The position numbers and the translations under genes were made by a program. From the NCBI RefSeq assembly GCF_950295315.1, contig NC_080171.1:114148093-114212092 (forward strand): a DNA stretch of 64,000 nt. Reading direction: 5' to 3'. Positions 54,691 through 64,000 of the stretch are shown in pieces; the stretch's first letter is position 1; each line of letters begins with the position of its first letter. Below the pieces are notes generated by a model that worked only from the letters and a program-made list of their open reading frames with translations, was not told the origin of the DNA and searched no databases. This stretch comes from Erinaceus europaeus (taxonomy: Eukaryota; Chordata; Mammalia; Eulipotyphla; Erinaceidae).

Positions 54691-54989
54691 ATAAAATTCA
54701 CTAGTAAAGCCATCTGGCCTAGGATTTTTAGATTTTTAAATTATTATGCCAGTTTCCATACTTAGGATAAATCAGCTGTGGTTTTTATTATTGTTGTAGT
54801 CTGTATTTATTTTAAATTTTATTCACTTCTTTTAGATTGTCAAAGTTTATTGGCATCTAACTGTTTATAGCAGTCCTTTATACTCCTTTATATTTCTATG
54901 GTATCTTTACATTTCAATTCTACTTATTAGAGCTTTCTCTATACGTATAGTTAAAAGCTTATTGAATTTATCTTTAAAAAATAGCTTTC

Positions 54990-55122
54990 AGGGTTGGGGG
55001 GCAGAATATAATAGTTATGCTATTATGCATCAGGCTTGGTACATAAAGCTACAAGTCCCAGGCTCAAATCCCCACACTACCATAAACCAGAGCTGAGCAA
55101 TGCTCTAGAAAAATAAACAAAA
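54990..55122 (+). mobile_element. SINE family C, in LINE-1
   Basis: GGGGGGCAGAATATAATAGTT head and CATAAACCAGAGCTGAGCAA end, diverged. Confidence 0.8.
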
Positions 55123-55857
55123 ATGACTAGCTGTTAGTTTCTTTAGTCTATTGTGTGGATTTAGGTCATTTGTTTTCATTCTGATCTTCATTGTTCCCTG
55201 CACTGCTATTAACTTATCATTTTCCCTCATTTGTTTCCAGGTTTTGTTCTATTTCTCTCTCTCTCTTTTGCTTTAATTTCCTCACTAGTCCAGTGATTGC
55301 TAAGAAGTGTAGTGGTTAGTCTTCAAATGTGTGGGGTTTTTGTTTGTTTTAGTTTTCTTTTTGTGATTGATTTCTAATTTATAGCATTGTGATTAGAAAA
55401 AAAAAGTCACGGTATGATTTAAATCTTCGGAAGTTTATTGATACTTGTTCTGTCATAACATATGCTCTATCCTTGAAAATGTTTCTAGTTTGCACTTGAA
55501 AAAATATAAATTCAGCTGTTTTGGGGTAGTATGTTCTATAAATGACTATTAGGTCCATCTGTTCTATGCTCTAGTTTGTCATTTACGGCTATTATTTCCT
55601 TATTTATCCTCTGTTTAGTTGATCTGTCCAATAATTGTAAGTGGGGTGTCAACTCTCTACTCTTGTTGTAGTGCTGTCAGTGTCACTCTTTAGTTCTATT
55701 AATAATTGCTTAGTGTATTTTGATTCTCTTCATTTTGTGAATATATATTATATATATACACATACATATCAATAAGTGTGATGTCTACTTGTTGTGTTAA
55801 GTTCTTGTTATATAATGTCCATCCCATCTATTTCTTGTTCTCTCCTTTATTTTTTCT

Positions 55858-56520
55858 TTTTTTCTTTCTTCCTCTTTCTTTTTTATCAAATTTTATTAGT
55901 GACTTAATATTGATTTACCAAATTATAAGATAACAAGTTTATAATTCCACATCATTCCCACCACCAGGGCTCTGTATCCCCATTCCCCCATTGGAAGTGA
56001 CATTCTCCCAAGGATGCAGATATGGGTTAACTATTATTTATGTAAACAAACAAACAAATAAATATATTTGGCTATTTTTTCCCATGGCCCCATCTTCTCT
56101 TCCTTTGTAAGTCACACCTATACCTATCACTACTTCCAAATATTCCTCCTTCTTTTCCTCTTCTCTCTACAGGTCCTGATGGAGTTAGAATTCAGAGCCT
56201 TCTGGTAATCTCCCCCCTGTCATATCTTCTTCACTGGGACTATGGATCAAAATTATTTTTGGGGTGCAGAAGGTGGAAGGTTTTACCTTCTGTAATTGCT
56301 TCTCCACTGGACATGGACATTGGCAGGTGGATCCATACCCCGAGCCTGTTTCTATCTTTCCCCAGTGGGGCAGGGCTCTGGAGAGGTGAAGTTCTAGGAC
56401 ACATTGGTGAGGTTGTCTGCCCAGGGATGTCAGGTTGGTGTCATGGCAGCAGCTGCAACTTGGTGGCTTAGGCTGTGGTGCTTCTGTGGCTGTCTCAGCT
56501 GTAGTTGGTGAGTTTTGTTA
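55858..56520 (-). mobile_element. LINE 3' end (3' UTR-type), long copy
   Basis: Begins in a T-rich stretch (TTTTATTAGTGACTTAATAT), then ATTCCCACCACCAGGGCTC, GGGGTGCAGAAGGTGGAAGG, TGTAATTGCTTCTCCACTGG and CAGTGGGGCAGGGCTCTGGA. The 59.24-59.55 kb copy is the same sequence in forward orientation. The 47.1- and 63.6-kb copies share its internal part but have another end. Confidence 0.75.
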
Positions 56521-56635
56521 AGTTCGATAGTGGTAGATAGTGTTTTTAGGGAGATTGGTTCTGTTCCCTCTTACTTCATGGCATGCCTCTCAGAAGTCCA
56601 TTCTCTCTCTATCTTCTCTTGCTCTCTCTTTGTTA

Positions 56636-56830
56636 TTGTTACCAGGGTTTCAATACTCCAAGCTGACTTTTTCAGTTACAGAGACACTCAGTCATTGAGA
56701 CAGAGGGAGAAAGGCAAAGACATCACTGAAGCTTCTCCCAGTGCAGTGAGGGCTGGGCTTACACCTGGTCATAAGCATAGTGATACAGGTAAGCTATTTT
56801 GCCATCCGTCAACCCCATCTCCTGTTGCCT
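56636..56830 (-). mobile_element. SINE family F (old)
   Basis: GACAGAGGGAGAAAGGCAAAG, GAAGCTTCTCCCAGTGCAGTG and a head complement ATCCGTCAACCCCATCTCC. Confidence 0.6.
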
Positions 56831-56896
56831 TTTTTTAGCTGCAATTTATCTGATAAAAGTATAATTATTCTGCATTTTAAAAATTATTGTTTGAAA

Positions 56897-57087
56897 GATT
56901 GGGCTGTGGTGAAAATGGTTGAGCACACACATTACTATGTGCCAAGACTCAGGTTCAAGCTCCAGGTCCCTACTTGCAAGGGAGAAGCTTCAAGAATGGT
57001 GAAGCAGTGTTGCTGGTGCTCTCCTTCTCTATTCATCTCTCTCTCTCCTTCTCATTCCCTATTTCTATCTTTCTATTTTTTTAAAAA
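56897..57087 (+). mobile_element. SINE family B
   Basis: GGGCTGTGGTGAAAATGGTTG head. The tail was invaded by the following C element; TTCTATCT recurs on both sides. Confidence 0.8.
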
Positions 57088-57267
57088 AATAGATTTTCAT
57101 TTACCTTATTTTAATGAGAAAGAGTAGATACAGAGGAAAAGATACTGAGAGAGAGACCAGAACACTGCTCATTTCTGGCTTATGGTGATGCTGGGGATTG
57201 AGCCTGAGATTTCAGAGCCTCAGGCTTTTAAGGCATTTACATAACCACTATGCTATCTCCCCAGCCC
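57088..57267 (-). mobile_element. SINE family C, long form
   Basis: AATGAGAAAGAGTAGATACAG block, then GAACACTGCTCATTTCTGGC and head complement CTATCTCCCCAGCCCC. Confidence 0.85.
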
Positions 57268-57335
57268 CTTCTATCTCTTTAAGAAGAAGAAAAACAGGGA
57301 TCAGATGGTGGCACAGACAGTAAGAAAAAGAAAAA

Positions 57336-57512
57336 CAGGACCGAGAAGATGCATAAAGGTCATGCAAAAACACTTTTCTTGCCTGAGGCACCAAAGGTCC
57401 CAGATTTAATCCCCTGTACCATTTTAGCCAGAGCTAAGCAGTGTTCTAGTGTTTCTCTATATCTTTCTCTCATGATCTCTCTCATTAAGATAAATAAATA
57501 AAAATATATAAA
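57336..57512 (+). mobile_element. SINE family C, long form
   Basis: GACCGAGAAGATGCATAAAGG head. After GCCAGAGCTAAGCAGTG it continues into a TTTCTCTCATGATCTCTC stretch before the ATAAATAAATAAAA tail. Confidence 0.8.
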
Positions 57513-57530
57513 AGGAAAAGAAAAGAAAAG

Positions 57531-57856
57531 GCGCAGCGGGTTAAGCGTATGTGGTGCAAAGCGCAAGGACCGGCAGAAGGCTCCCGGTTTGAGCCCCCGG
57601 CTCCCCACCTGCAGGGGAGTCTCTTCACAGGTGGTGAAGCAGGTCTGCAGGTGTCTGTCTTTCTCTCCCCCTCTCTGTCTTCCCCTCCTCTCTCCATTTC
57701 TCTCTGTCCTAGCCAACAACGACGATATCAATAGCAACAGCAATAATAACTATAGTAACAATGAAAAACAAGGGAAAAATAAGTAAATATAAAAAATTAA
57801 AAAAAAAAAAGGACCATTTGGCGTGGTGCAGTCCTAGCAATAACCCTGGTGAGAAA
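57531..57856 (+). mobile_element. SINE family A, 5' truncated, reduced module
   Basis: Starts at GCGCAGCGGGTTAAGCG, lacking the first 15 or so head bases, after a GAAAA repeat. After the A-run only the end of the 3' module remains (CCTAGCAATAACCCTGG). Confidence 0.85.
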
Positions 57857-57859
57857 CTG

Positions 57860-58303
57860 AGAAAATAAACATCATTCCCAGCTCTCGGGCCCTCAGACTT
57901 GAACTACAACTACGACATCAGATTTTCTGTGTTTACCGTTGCTGACTGCAGAACTGGGGTCTTCTGAGTCTCCATAAACACAGGAGCTACTTAAGTCAGG
58001 ATTGTCACCTTTAGACAGAGCTGGAGGAGAGGAGGAGGAGAGCATTGACTAGTAGAAATGCTAAAATCATTAGATAACTTACTGTACCATGACCCTTTGA
58101 TCCCTGTCCCGCACAACATAAATGTTAATTTCAGTTAGCTTATGGACCTATCAAGGGTACATTTGTGAAGTTTTGAAAGAACCATTAAAGACTATCTTCT
58201 TGACCTTGGGATAGACAAGTTTTCTCTGGCCAGAGTATATGCTAATAACAAAAGAGAAATGAACATTAAATGTTTAAATCTTAAAAAAAAAACTTTAAAA
58301 ATT
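57860..58303. other. Unique or ancient repeat, unclassified
   Basis: AT-rich beyond the first 150 bp. The part at 57885-57995 (ACTTGAACTACAACTACGAC, CTTCTGAGTCTCCATAAAC) resembles an old element end I have seen in mammals but cannot name. No gene. Confidence 0.35.
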
Positions 58304-58319
58304 TAAAAATTCAGCAAAT

Positions 58320-58628
58320 GGATGGCGTAAAGCGCAAGGACCAGCGTAAGGATCCTGGTTCGAGCACCCAGCTCCCCACCTGCAGGGGGGTCGCTTCACA
58401 AGCCGTGAAGCAGGTCTGCAGGTGTCTATGTTTCTCTCCCCCTCTCTATCCTCCCCTCCTCTTTCGATTTCTGTCTGTTCTATCCAAAAACAATGACAAC
58501 AATAATAACAACAATGATAAACAACAAGGACAACAAAAGGGAAAAAATAGCCTCTAGGAGCAGTGGATTCATAGTGCAGGCACTGAGTCCCAGTGATAAC
58601 CCAGGAGGCAAAAAAAAAAAAAAAAAAG
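58320..58628 (+). mobile_element. SINE family A, extended, 5' truncated
   Basis: Starts inside the head at GATGGCGTAAAGCGCAAGG. Flanks AAAAATTCAGCAA (58304-58316) and AAATTCAACAA (after 58628) are a probable TSD, so truncation happened at insertion. Confidence 0.88.
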
Positions 58629-58887
58629 TTAAAAAAAATTCAACAAGTGGAGTAGGTGAGTCATATATTGAAAAGTGATAGTCATATCTACAACTGACAA
58701 ACAGCTTTGTACTTAAAGGAGAGATACTTCTTGCTATCCAATAACCAAGAGAAACAACTCAAATAAAAATTTGAAAAATACTTCATGAATTTTTGGGAAA
58801 TATAAATAAAAATTGGCCAATATCCATATATAAAGGTGAAGTGTTCATGATGTTTTCCTTTACAAAAGTATGTTTAAAAAGAGAGTG

Positions 58888-59156
58888 GGAGTTGGGTGGT
58901 AGCACAGTAGGTTAAACCCACATGGCGTAAAGCTCAAGGACTGGCGTAAGGATCCTAGTTCGAGCCCCAGGCTCCCCACCTGCAGGGGAGTCGCTTCACA
59001 GGTGGTGAAGCAGGCCTGCAGGTGTCTGTCTTTCTCTTCCCTTCTCTGTCTGCCCCTCCTCTCTCCATTTCTCTCTGTCCTATCCAACAACAATGACATC
59101 AATCAACAACAACAATAATAATTACAACAATAAAACAAGGGCAACAAAAGGGGGTA
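58888..59156 (+). mobile_element. SINE family A
   Basis: GGGAGTTGGGTGGTAGCACAG head. The tail passes into (GAAA)n. Confidence 0.92.
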
Positions 59157-59157
59157 A

Positions 59158-59160
59158 GGA

Positions 59161-59212
<52 letters not shown>

Positions 59213-59214
59213 AA
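59158..59214 (+). repeat. (GAAA)n microsatellite
   Basis: Fourteen uninterrupted tetramers grown from the SINE tail. Confidence 0.97.
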
Positions 59215-59234
59215 ATTTATTTAAATAAAAAAAG

Positions 59235-59550
59235 GTAGAGAGTGACTCCACTAGAGAAAGGTAGAAACAGGCTGGGGGTATGGATGGACCTGCCAATGTC
59301 CATGTGCAGTGCAGCAGCAATTACAGAAGCCAGAATTTCCACCTACTACACCCCCCCAAATAATTTTGATCTATACTCCCATTGGGGGAGAAATAATAGG
59401 CAAAGATGACCAAAGGGCTCTGAATTCCAACTCCATCAGGACCCAGAGAGAGAAGAGAAAAAACAGAGGGATATTTGGTTGTAGTAATAGATGTAGGTGT
59501 AACTTGGAAAAGAAGAAAAGATGGGGCCATAGGAAAAAAAAAGTGGTGGT
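59235..59550 (+). mobile_element. LINE 3' end (3' UTR-type)
   Basis: Forward counterpart of 55858-56520: CTAGAGAAAGGTAGAAACAGG, TAATTTTGATCTATACTCCC and CTGAATTCCAACTCCATCAG. It ends where the next SINE starts. Confidence 0.75.
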
Positions 59551-59551
59551 A

Positions 59552-59908
59552 GGGGGTCAGGTGGTAACGCAGCGGATTAAGGCCAGGTCGTGCAAAGTAC
59601 AAGGGTGGGGTAAGCATCCCAGTTCAAGCCCCCAGCTCCCCACCTGCAGGGGAGTAGCTTCATAAGCAGTGAAGCAGGTCTGTAGGTGTCTGTCTTTCTC
59701 TCCCCCTGTCTTCCCCTCCTGTCTCCATTTCTCTCTGTCCTTTTCAATAACGACATCAATGACAGCAATAATAATAACCACCACAACGATAAAACAAGGA
59801 CAACAAAAGGGAAAAAATGGCCTCCAAGAGCAGTGGATTCATGGTGTAGGTGCCAAGCCCCAGCAATAACCCTGGAGGCAAAATAAATGAATAAATAAAT
59901 AAATAAAG
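59552..59908 (+). mobile_element. SINE family A, extended
   Basis: GGTCAGGTGGTAACGCAGCGG head. Full 3' module and an (AAAT)n tail. Confidence 0.92.
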
Positions 59909-59999
59909 AGATGTATACTACTTATTTATATATCAGGTATATGTATGTTTACGTGTATCCACATGTGTGCATATCTACATGTGTGCTCACTGTGTATAT

Positions 60000-60560
60000 G
60001 ACATAGGCTGCATTGTACCACCACCCTGACATTCACAGCAAGAAGGCTGTTACACTTACACCTGAAGGAGGAGGAAAACAAGATTCCTCTCTGAAGGAAT
60101 TTGACAGACCCAGCTACATCCACTCCATGGAAATGTCCCATGAATTCAGTCCGAATGTAAAGCTATCTCCTGGCATCCCCTCCCTCATCATCCCAAATGG
60201 ATTCAAGGTCAGATCTTTGCCATCCTGCTCCTTGGTCCAGTGGGTGCCACGGCTCAGACGCACCCAGATTCATTTGCAGTATCGTCTCTGGCTCCCCTGT
60301 GAGTATCCACCTTGCGCCCCAGCATGGCTAACCCACTGGGTCTGCTCCCACATCTCTAGTGTGAGGTCATAATAGCTATTACCTCATGGTTCCCACAGAG
60401 TTCACGAGACAATATAAATGATGTAACATGCTTTGAATCACTTTTTACACCTAGATTAAGCAGTTTCTAATTTCCAGACAGCCATGGGGGATTCCCATTG
60501 ATGAATAGGTTGAGGAGGTCTGACGAAGGAATGAAGGTCCTGGAGGCCAATCGGCAGTGC
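60000..60560. other. Unique block, 119-codon frame, no gene recognised
   Basis: A plus-strand frame runs 60013-60372. Its product has no domain I know, and nothing suggests a promoter or splice pairing. The composition (near 50 percent GC) is above its surroundings. Confidence 0.35.
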
Positions 60561-60561
60561 T

Positions 60562-60838
60562 CCAGGTTAAGCGAACATAGTACGACGTGGAAAGACCCGC
60601 ACAAGGATCCTGGTTCGAGCCCCTGGCTCCCCACCTGCAGGAGGGCTGCTTTTACAAGCAGTGAAATAGGTCTGCAGCTATCTATCTTTCTCTCTCCCTC
60701 TTGCTGTGTCCCTACCCTCTCAATTTTTCTCTGTCCTATCCAGTGAAAATGGAAAAAAATAGCTGCCAGGAGAGGTGGATTTGTAGCGCAGGCACTGAGC
60801 CCCAGAGATAACCCTGGAGGCAAAAAAAAAAAAAAAAA
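60562..60838 (+). mobile_element. SINE family A/B, extended, 5' truncated
   Basis: Starts at CCAGGTTAAGCGAACATAG. It has B box GGTTCGAGCCCC, a 3' module and a 16-base A-run. Confidence 0.85.
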
Positions 60839-60991
60839 GGATACAGATCCTCAGAACTGAGGAGTGGGAGGTAATAGAGTCAATGGTTCATGGGTGGGAT
60901 GTGTCACCCAACTAGTCTCAGTCCAACACTGACAGGCATTATCTTGGGAGACCTGAATGGATAAGGGGAGGAAAGAAGTTCATTAGACCAG

Positions 60992-61753
60992 GGGGCTGGG
61001 CGGTAGTGCAGCGGGTTAAATGCATATGGTGCAAAGCGCAAGGGCTGGCATAAGGATCCCGGTTCCTAGTTTGAGCGCCCAGCTCCCCAGCTGTGAAGGA
61101 GGTGAAGCGGGTCTTTAGGTGTCTATCTTTGTCTCTGTTAGCGAGCAAAATCAAACCACCATCCACTGCAAGGAAGCAAAAGATGTTTATTCACGAATTC
61201 GAATCTGGGCCGAGAGGTGACTGACAGCAGTCCACCAGCTCGACCCCGAACAGGGCTCAAACCACACAATTCATAGGATTTCTGAATACACTCAACGAGG
61301 GGGAACACATCACCTTATCAATCTATATCCAATAACATGCTATAGAAAACGCGGAATCCAATCATTTCAAACCTAGTAAAAAGCGGGATCCACTCAAAGC
61401 AAAGCGCGGGCTGATTTCAAACACTGTAAAACTACACAACCAATAGACCCTAGCCAGAGTAGGGTCACCTCATCCTCTCGCCATCAGTTGCAACCATCCG
61501 GTAGACAATGGCTTACTGATTAAGTCCTCTTGTCTATGGAAAATGCAAGGAATTTTCCACCTTACAGTTTCCCCCTCTGTCTTCCCCTCCTCCCTCTCTC
61601 CATTTCTTTCTGTCCTATCCAGCAACAAAAACAACTATAACAAGCACAATATCAAGGGCAACAAAATGGGAAACATAGCCTCCAGGAGCAATGGATTCGT
61701 AGTGTAGGCATTGAGCCCCAGAGATAACCCTAGAGGCAAAAAAAAAAAAAAAG
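60992..61753 (+). mobile_element. SINE family A, extended, split by a solo LTR
   Basis: Head and core at 60992-61135, pyrimidine tract and module at 61567-61753. The outer TSD AAGTTCATTAGACC is exact at 60976-60989 and 61827-61840. It encloses a further short A-rich fragment at 61755-61826. Confidence 0.92.
61136..61566 (-). mobile_element. Solo LTR of an endogenous retrovirus
   Basis: A 431-bp insert beginning TGTTAG and ending CTTACA on the plus strand, with TG...CA ends and imperfect terminal inverted repeats. It is flanked by GTCTC (61131-61135) and GTTTC (61567-61571), a 5-bp duplication with one difference. On the minus strand an AATAAA signal lies about 50 bp before the end (GTGAATAAACATC), as in an R-U5 region, so the LTR reads right to left. 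No internal viral genes are present. I did not assign a family; the 5-bp TSD is compatible with several ERV classes. Confidence 0.85.
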
Positions 61754-61840
61754 CAGGCGTCTTCCAGGTGAGTTATCTCACTGACCCTGCAATAAAAAAA
61801 AAAAATTTAAAAATTAAAAAAAAGAAAAGTTCATTAGACC

Positions 61841-62765
61841 TAGATCCACCTCTGGAGAAGGGACATCAGGGCTTAACTCTTCACCTCTTGAAGATCTAGA
61901 AAAGCTGCTTATGACATGAGTATAAGGATCCCTTCAGGGACTCAAACCCTTAAAACATCTTCTCTGACTCCTCTTGTCCGAGGACTAGGATCACTCTGCT
62001 TTCAGACACTGAACAGGGGAAACTAATTTTTCACCAACAACACTGAGTGGCCACCTTTGCCTTTCTGGAGAAGTATGTTAGACTGGGCCTAACACCTCTT
62101 TCCTCACAGAGCTGGGGTCTTGTACATGTGTGACTTCACCCTCCCCCTTATTGACTTTTCAGAGGGCCCACAGCACCCCGAGTTTTCCCTGGGGGCGTCA
62201 CACGCCCATGTAGTGCTGGGGTTTGAACAGTGAGGACTGAGGGCGTGGAGGTAAGGCCCAGGGCCTCCTCAGTGAGACTTCCTCTGGTCCCTGTTCAGTG
62301 ACTCTTTGTCTAGCCTGATATGTGAAGATGACTCAATCCCTGCATACTCCTTTTTAGCAGTGCTAAATTTGTCAGTGAGCTAGCATTTCTCCTCAACGTG
62401 TTTCTGTAGCTGCTTTCACATTTATATAAAGTCAACTTTTAACAGACTGAGAAGTCTGAGTTAAAAAAAAATTCAGTAAAAGACCCCTACAAAGCCAAGG
62501 ATAGAAGGATGGCTCTCTTATTTCCTAGGGGGAGACCGTAGAAAGGGAGCCATGCACCAGGCTGTCAAACAGCTCTCTGCCCCGCCCCCCAGAGGTCACC
62601 CCAGGGTCTAAATCCTAAAGTAAAGCAAGCCTTCCACAGCACTGACCCTGACTCCTGCAGCCACACCAGCCTTAGGGAACAGCCCAACCATTCACCCAAC
62701 ACCAACTGGCCGGGCAGCCTGGCCGGGCCATCTGCGTGAAGGTAGAGGCAGGGGCATTTTTATTC
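61841..62765. other. Unique block, no gene recognised
   Basis: 920 bp without SINEs, relatively GC-rich. No long frame, and no feature beyond short A-runs. Confidence 0.4.
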
Positions 62766-62767
62766 GT

Positions 62768-63047
62768 TTTTTTTTTTTTTTTATTTTCCCTTTTGTTGCC
62801 CTTGTTTTTTATTTTTGTGATTATTAATGTTGTTATTGATGTCATCATTGTTAGATAGGACAGAGAGAAATGGAGAGAGGAGAGGAAGACAGAGAGGGGG
62901 AGAGAAAGACACCTGCAGACCTGCTTCACTGCCTGTGAATCGACTCCCCTGCAGGTGGGGAGCTGGGGGCTCAAACCGGGATCCTTATTCTGGTCCTTGA
63001 GCTTCGAGCCACATGCGCTTAACCTGCTGCACTACTGCCAAACTCCC
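62768..63047 (-). mobile_element. SINE family A
   Basis: Starts in a T-run. Head complement CACTACTGCCAAACTCCC. Confidence 0.92.
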
Positions 63048-63049
63048 TG

Positions 63050-63145
63050 ACTTTTTTTTTATTAGTGATTTAACAGTGCTTTACACAACTATCAGATTTC
63101 AGGGGTATGATTTCACACCCACATATGGGGTGCATGTCATCTCAC
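63050..63145 (-). mobile_element. LINE 3' end, short
   Basis: TTTTTTTATTAGTGATTTAAC then GGGGTATGATTTCACACCCA. Same layout as 26713-26835. Confidence 0.55.
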
Positions 63146-63309
63146 AGCAGAGGCACTTTTAAATAAAATGTGCTTGTCAACATAACTACCTACCCTCATA
63201 ATGCCTCTTGAGTACCCCCTCACTTATGTTTCTGTAATAATATACAATGAAAATGTAAGGAAAGTGTCAATGTTAAGCATATGATTTGGAAAGATTTGTT
63301 TATATTATT

Positions 63310-63522
63310 ATTATTTAAATATTTATTTCCTTTTGTTGCCCTTGTTTTATTGTTGTAGTTATTATTGTTGTTATTGATGTTATCGTTGTTGGATAGGACA
63401 GAGAGAAATGGAGGAGGGGAAGACAGAGAGGGGGAGAGAAAGACAGACACCTGCAGACCTGCTTCACCGCCTGTGAAGCGACTCCCCTGCAGGTGGGGAG
63501 CTGGAGGTGGGGAACTGGGGGT
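63310..63522 (-). mobile_element. SINE family A, 5' truncated
   Basis: Exact 12-bp TSD GTTTATATTATT at 63298-63309 and 63523-63534. The head is missing beyond GGTGGGGAGCTGGAGG, so the truncation is original. Confidence 0.9.
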
Positions 63523-63534
63523 GTTTATATTATT

Positions 63535-64000
63535 TTTTTAAAATTTATTCATAAAAGGGAAGCATTGACAAAACCATAGAATAAGAGGGGTACAACTCCA
63601 AAATGGAGGACCACCCCCCAACTCTTCATCTGCACTATTCCAGCCTTTAGGTTCATGATTGTTCAACAATTTGTTTGGCTTTGTATGTTAACTCTCTTTT
63701 CAACCACCAGGTTCCAGATGCTAGCATGATGCTAACTAACCAGACTTCTCTGGACAGACAACCCCACCAATGTGTCCTGGAGCTCCAGAGCCCCACCCTA
63801 CTAGGGAAAGACAGAGGCAGGCTGGGTTTATGGATCGACCTGTCAACACCCATTTTCAGTGGGGAAGCAATTACAGAAGCCAGACCTCCCACCTTCTGCA
63901 TCCCACAATGACCTTGGGTCCATACTCCCAGAGGGTTAAAGAATAGGAAAGCTATTAGGGGAGGGGATGGAATCCGGAGTTCTGGTGGCGGGAATTGTGC
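63535..64000 (-). mobile_element. LINE-1 3' end with inverted 5' segment (runs off window)
   Basis: The left 65 bp is the reverse-oriented 3' terminus (CATAGAATAAGAGGGGTACAAC). From about 63602 the same element continues in forward orientation (TTAGGTTCATGATTGTTCAA, CACCCTACTAGGGAAAGACA, GGTGGCGGGAATTGTGC). This is a head-to-head junction as in twin priming. Confidence 0.75.

Larger units (their letters stand above)
50850..55850 (-). mobile_element. LINE-1, 3' half, minus strand, broken by at least eleven SINEs
   Basis: After SINEs are removed, the pieces read continuously as LINE-1 from the 3' end into ORF2. Ordered cues: ACATTCCCACCAAAGGAAC, CATTTTTTAATTGGATTGTC, GCATCTTCTCCCACTCAGTAG, GGCCTTTAATCCATTTTGAA, GAGTTTATTTCTGGGATTTC, TAAAGCCATCTGGCCTAGG, GAGCTTTCTCTATACG, GATCTGTCCAATAATTGTAAG. 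About 2.7 kb of LINE-1 survives, and the frame is destroyed by stops and indels. Confidence 0.88.

Noticed and set aside
57885..57995. Possible ancient LTR or DNA-transposon end
   Set aside because: The wording is familiar from mammalian repeats but I could not place it in a family, so it is listed only as unclassified.

Overview
This is mammalian nuclear DNA holding one recognisable protein-coding exon in a dense bed of retrotransposons. The most abundant repeats are tRNA-headed SINEs of a type I associate with hedgehogs (Erinaceidae; the published ERI SINEs). The window is therefore most probably from a hedgehog such as Erinaceus. That is an inference from repeat content, not from a database search.

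Layout. The only exon I can support is the first coding exon of FAM120A, on the minus strand (20056 down to 19583). It starts in a perfect Kozak context and ends at a GT donor. It sits in a CpG island (about 19.5-20.7 kb) whose upstream side carries a GC-rich minisatellite. Positions 1-19582 are the 5' part of FAM120A intron 1; I see no exon 2. A 622-codon open frame runs antisense through the exon and the island. In human the antisense gene FAM120AOS lies here, so its orthologue may be present, but I cannot confirm it. From 20.8 to 64 kb I find no further exon. This fits the gene-poor interval upstream of FAM120A in other mammals, as I recall it.

Repeats. I use letters for the SINE families seen here. 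A: head with GGTAGCGCAGCGGGTTAAGC, about 270 bp, CAA-rich tail. B: head with GGTGGCACACCTGGTTGAGC, about 210 bp. C: head with GACAGCATAATGGTTATGC, about 130 bp. D: head with GGCACAGTGGATAAAGCATT, about 150 bp. E: tRNA-Ala/ID-like head with TAGCTCAGTGGTAGAGC. F: older, diverged copies that end near a short B-box-like block. A and B copies may carry an extra 3' module of about 65 bp; I call these 'extended'. Many copies have exact target-site duplications (TSDs), and many are nested. LINE-1 pieces are frequent: one long minus-strand ORF2 copy (50.85-55.85 kb) broken by at least eleven SINEs, a second one (43.2-46.0 kb), an ORF1 remnant near 39.2-39.7 kb, an RT-region remnant near 48 kb, and several short 3' ends, some with clean TSDs. 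Older fossils include an MLT1-like LTR and a MER5A-like element. A 431-bp solo LTR interrupts a SINE at 61.1 kb.

Regulation can be discussed only for the FAM120A promoter, which is TATA-less and GC-rich with YY1-, CRE- and ETS/GC-box-like sites. I see no new multi-gene system. The most unusual local structures are two adjacent perfect palindromes (50715-50779), an exact 88-bp tandem duplication, the promoter minisatellite and the solo LTR.
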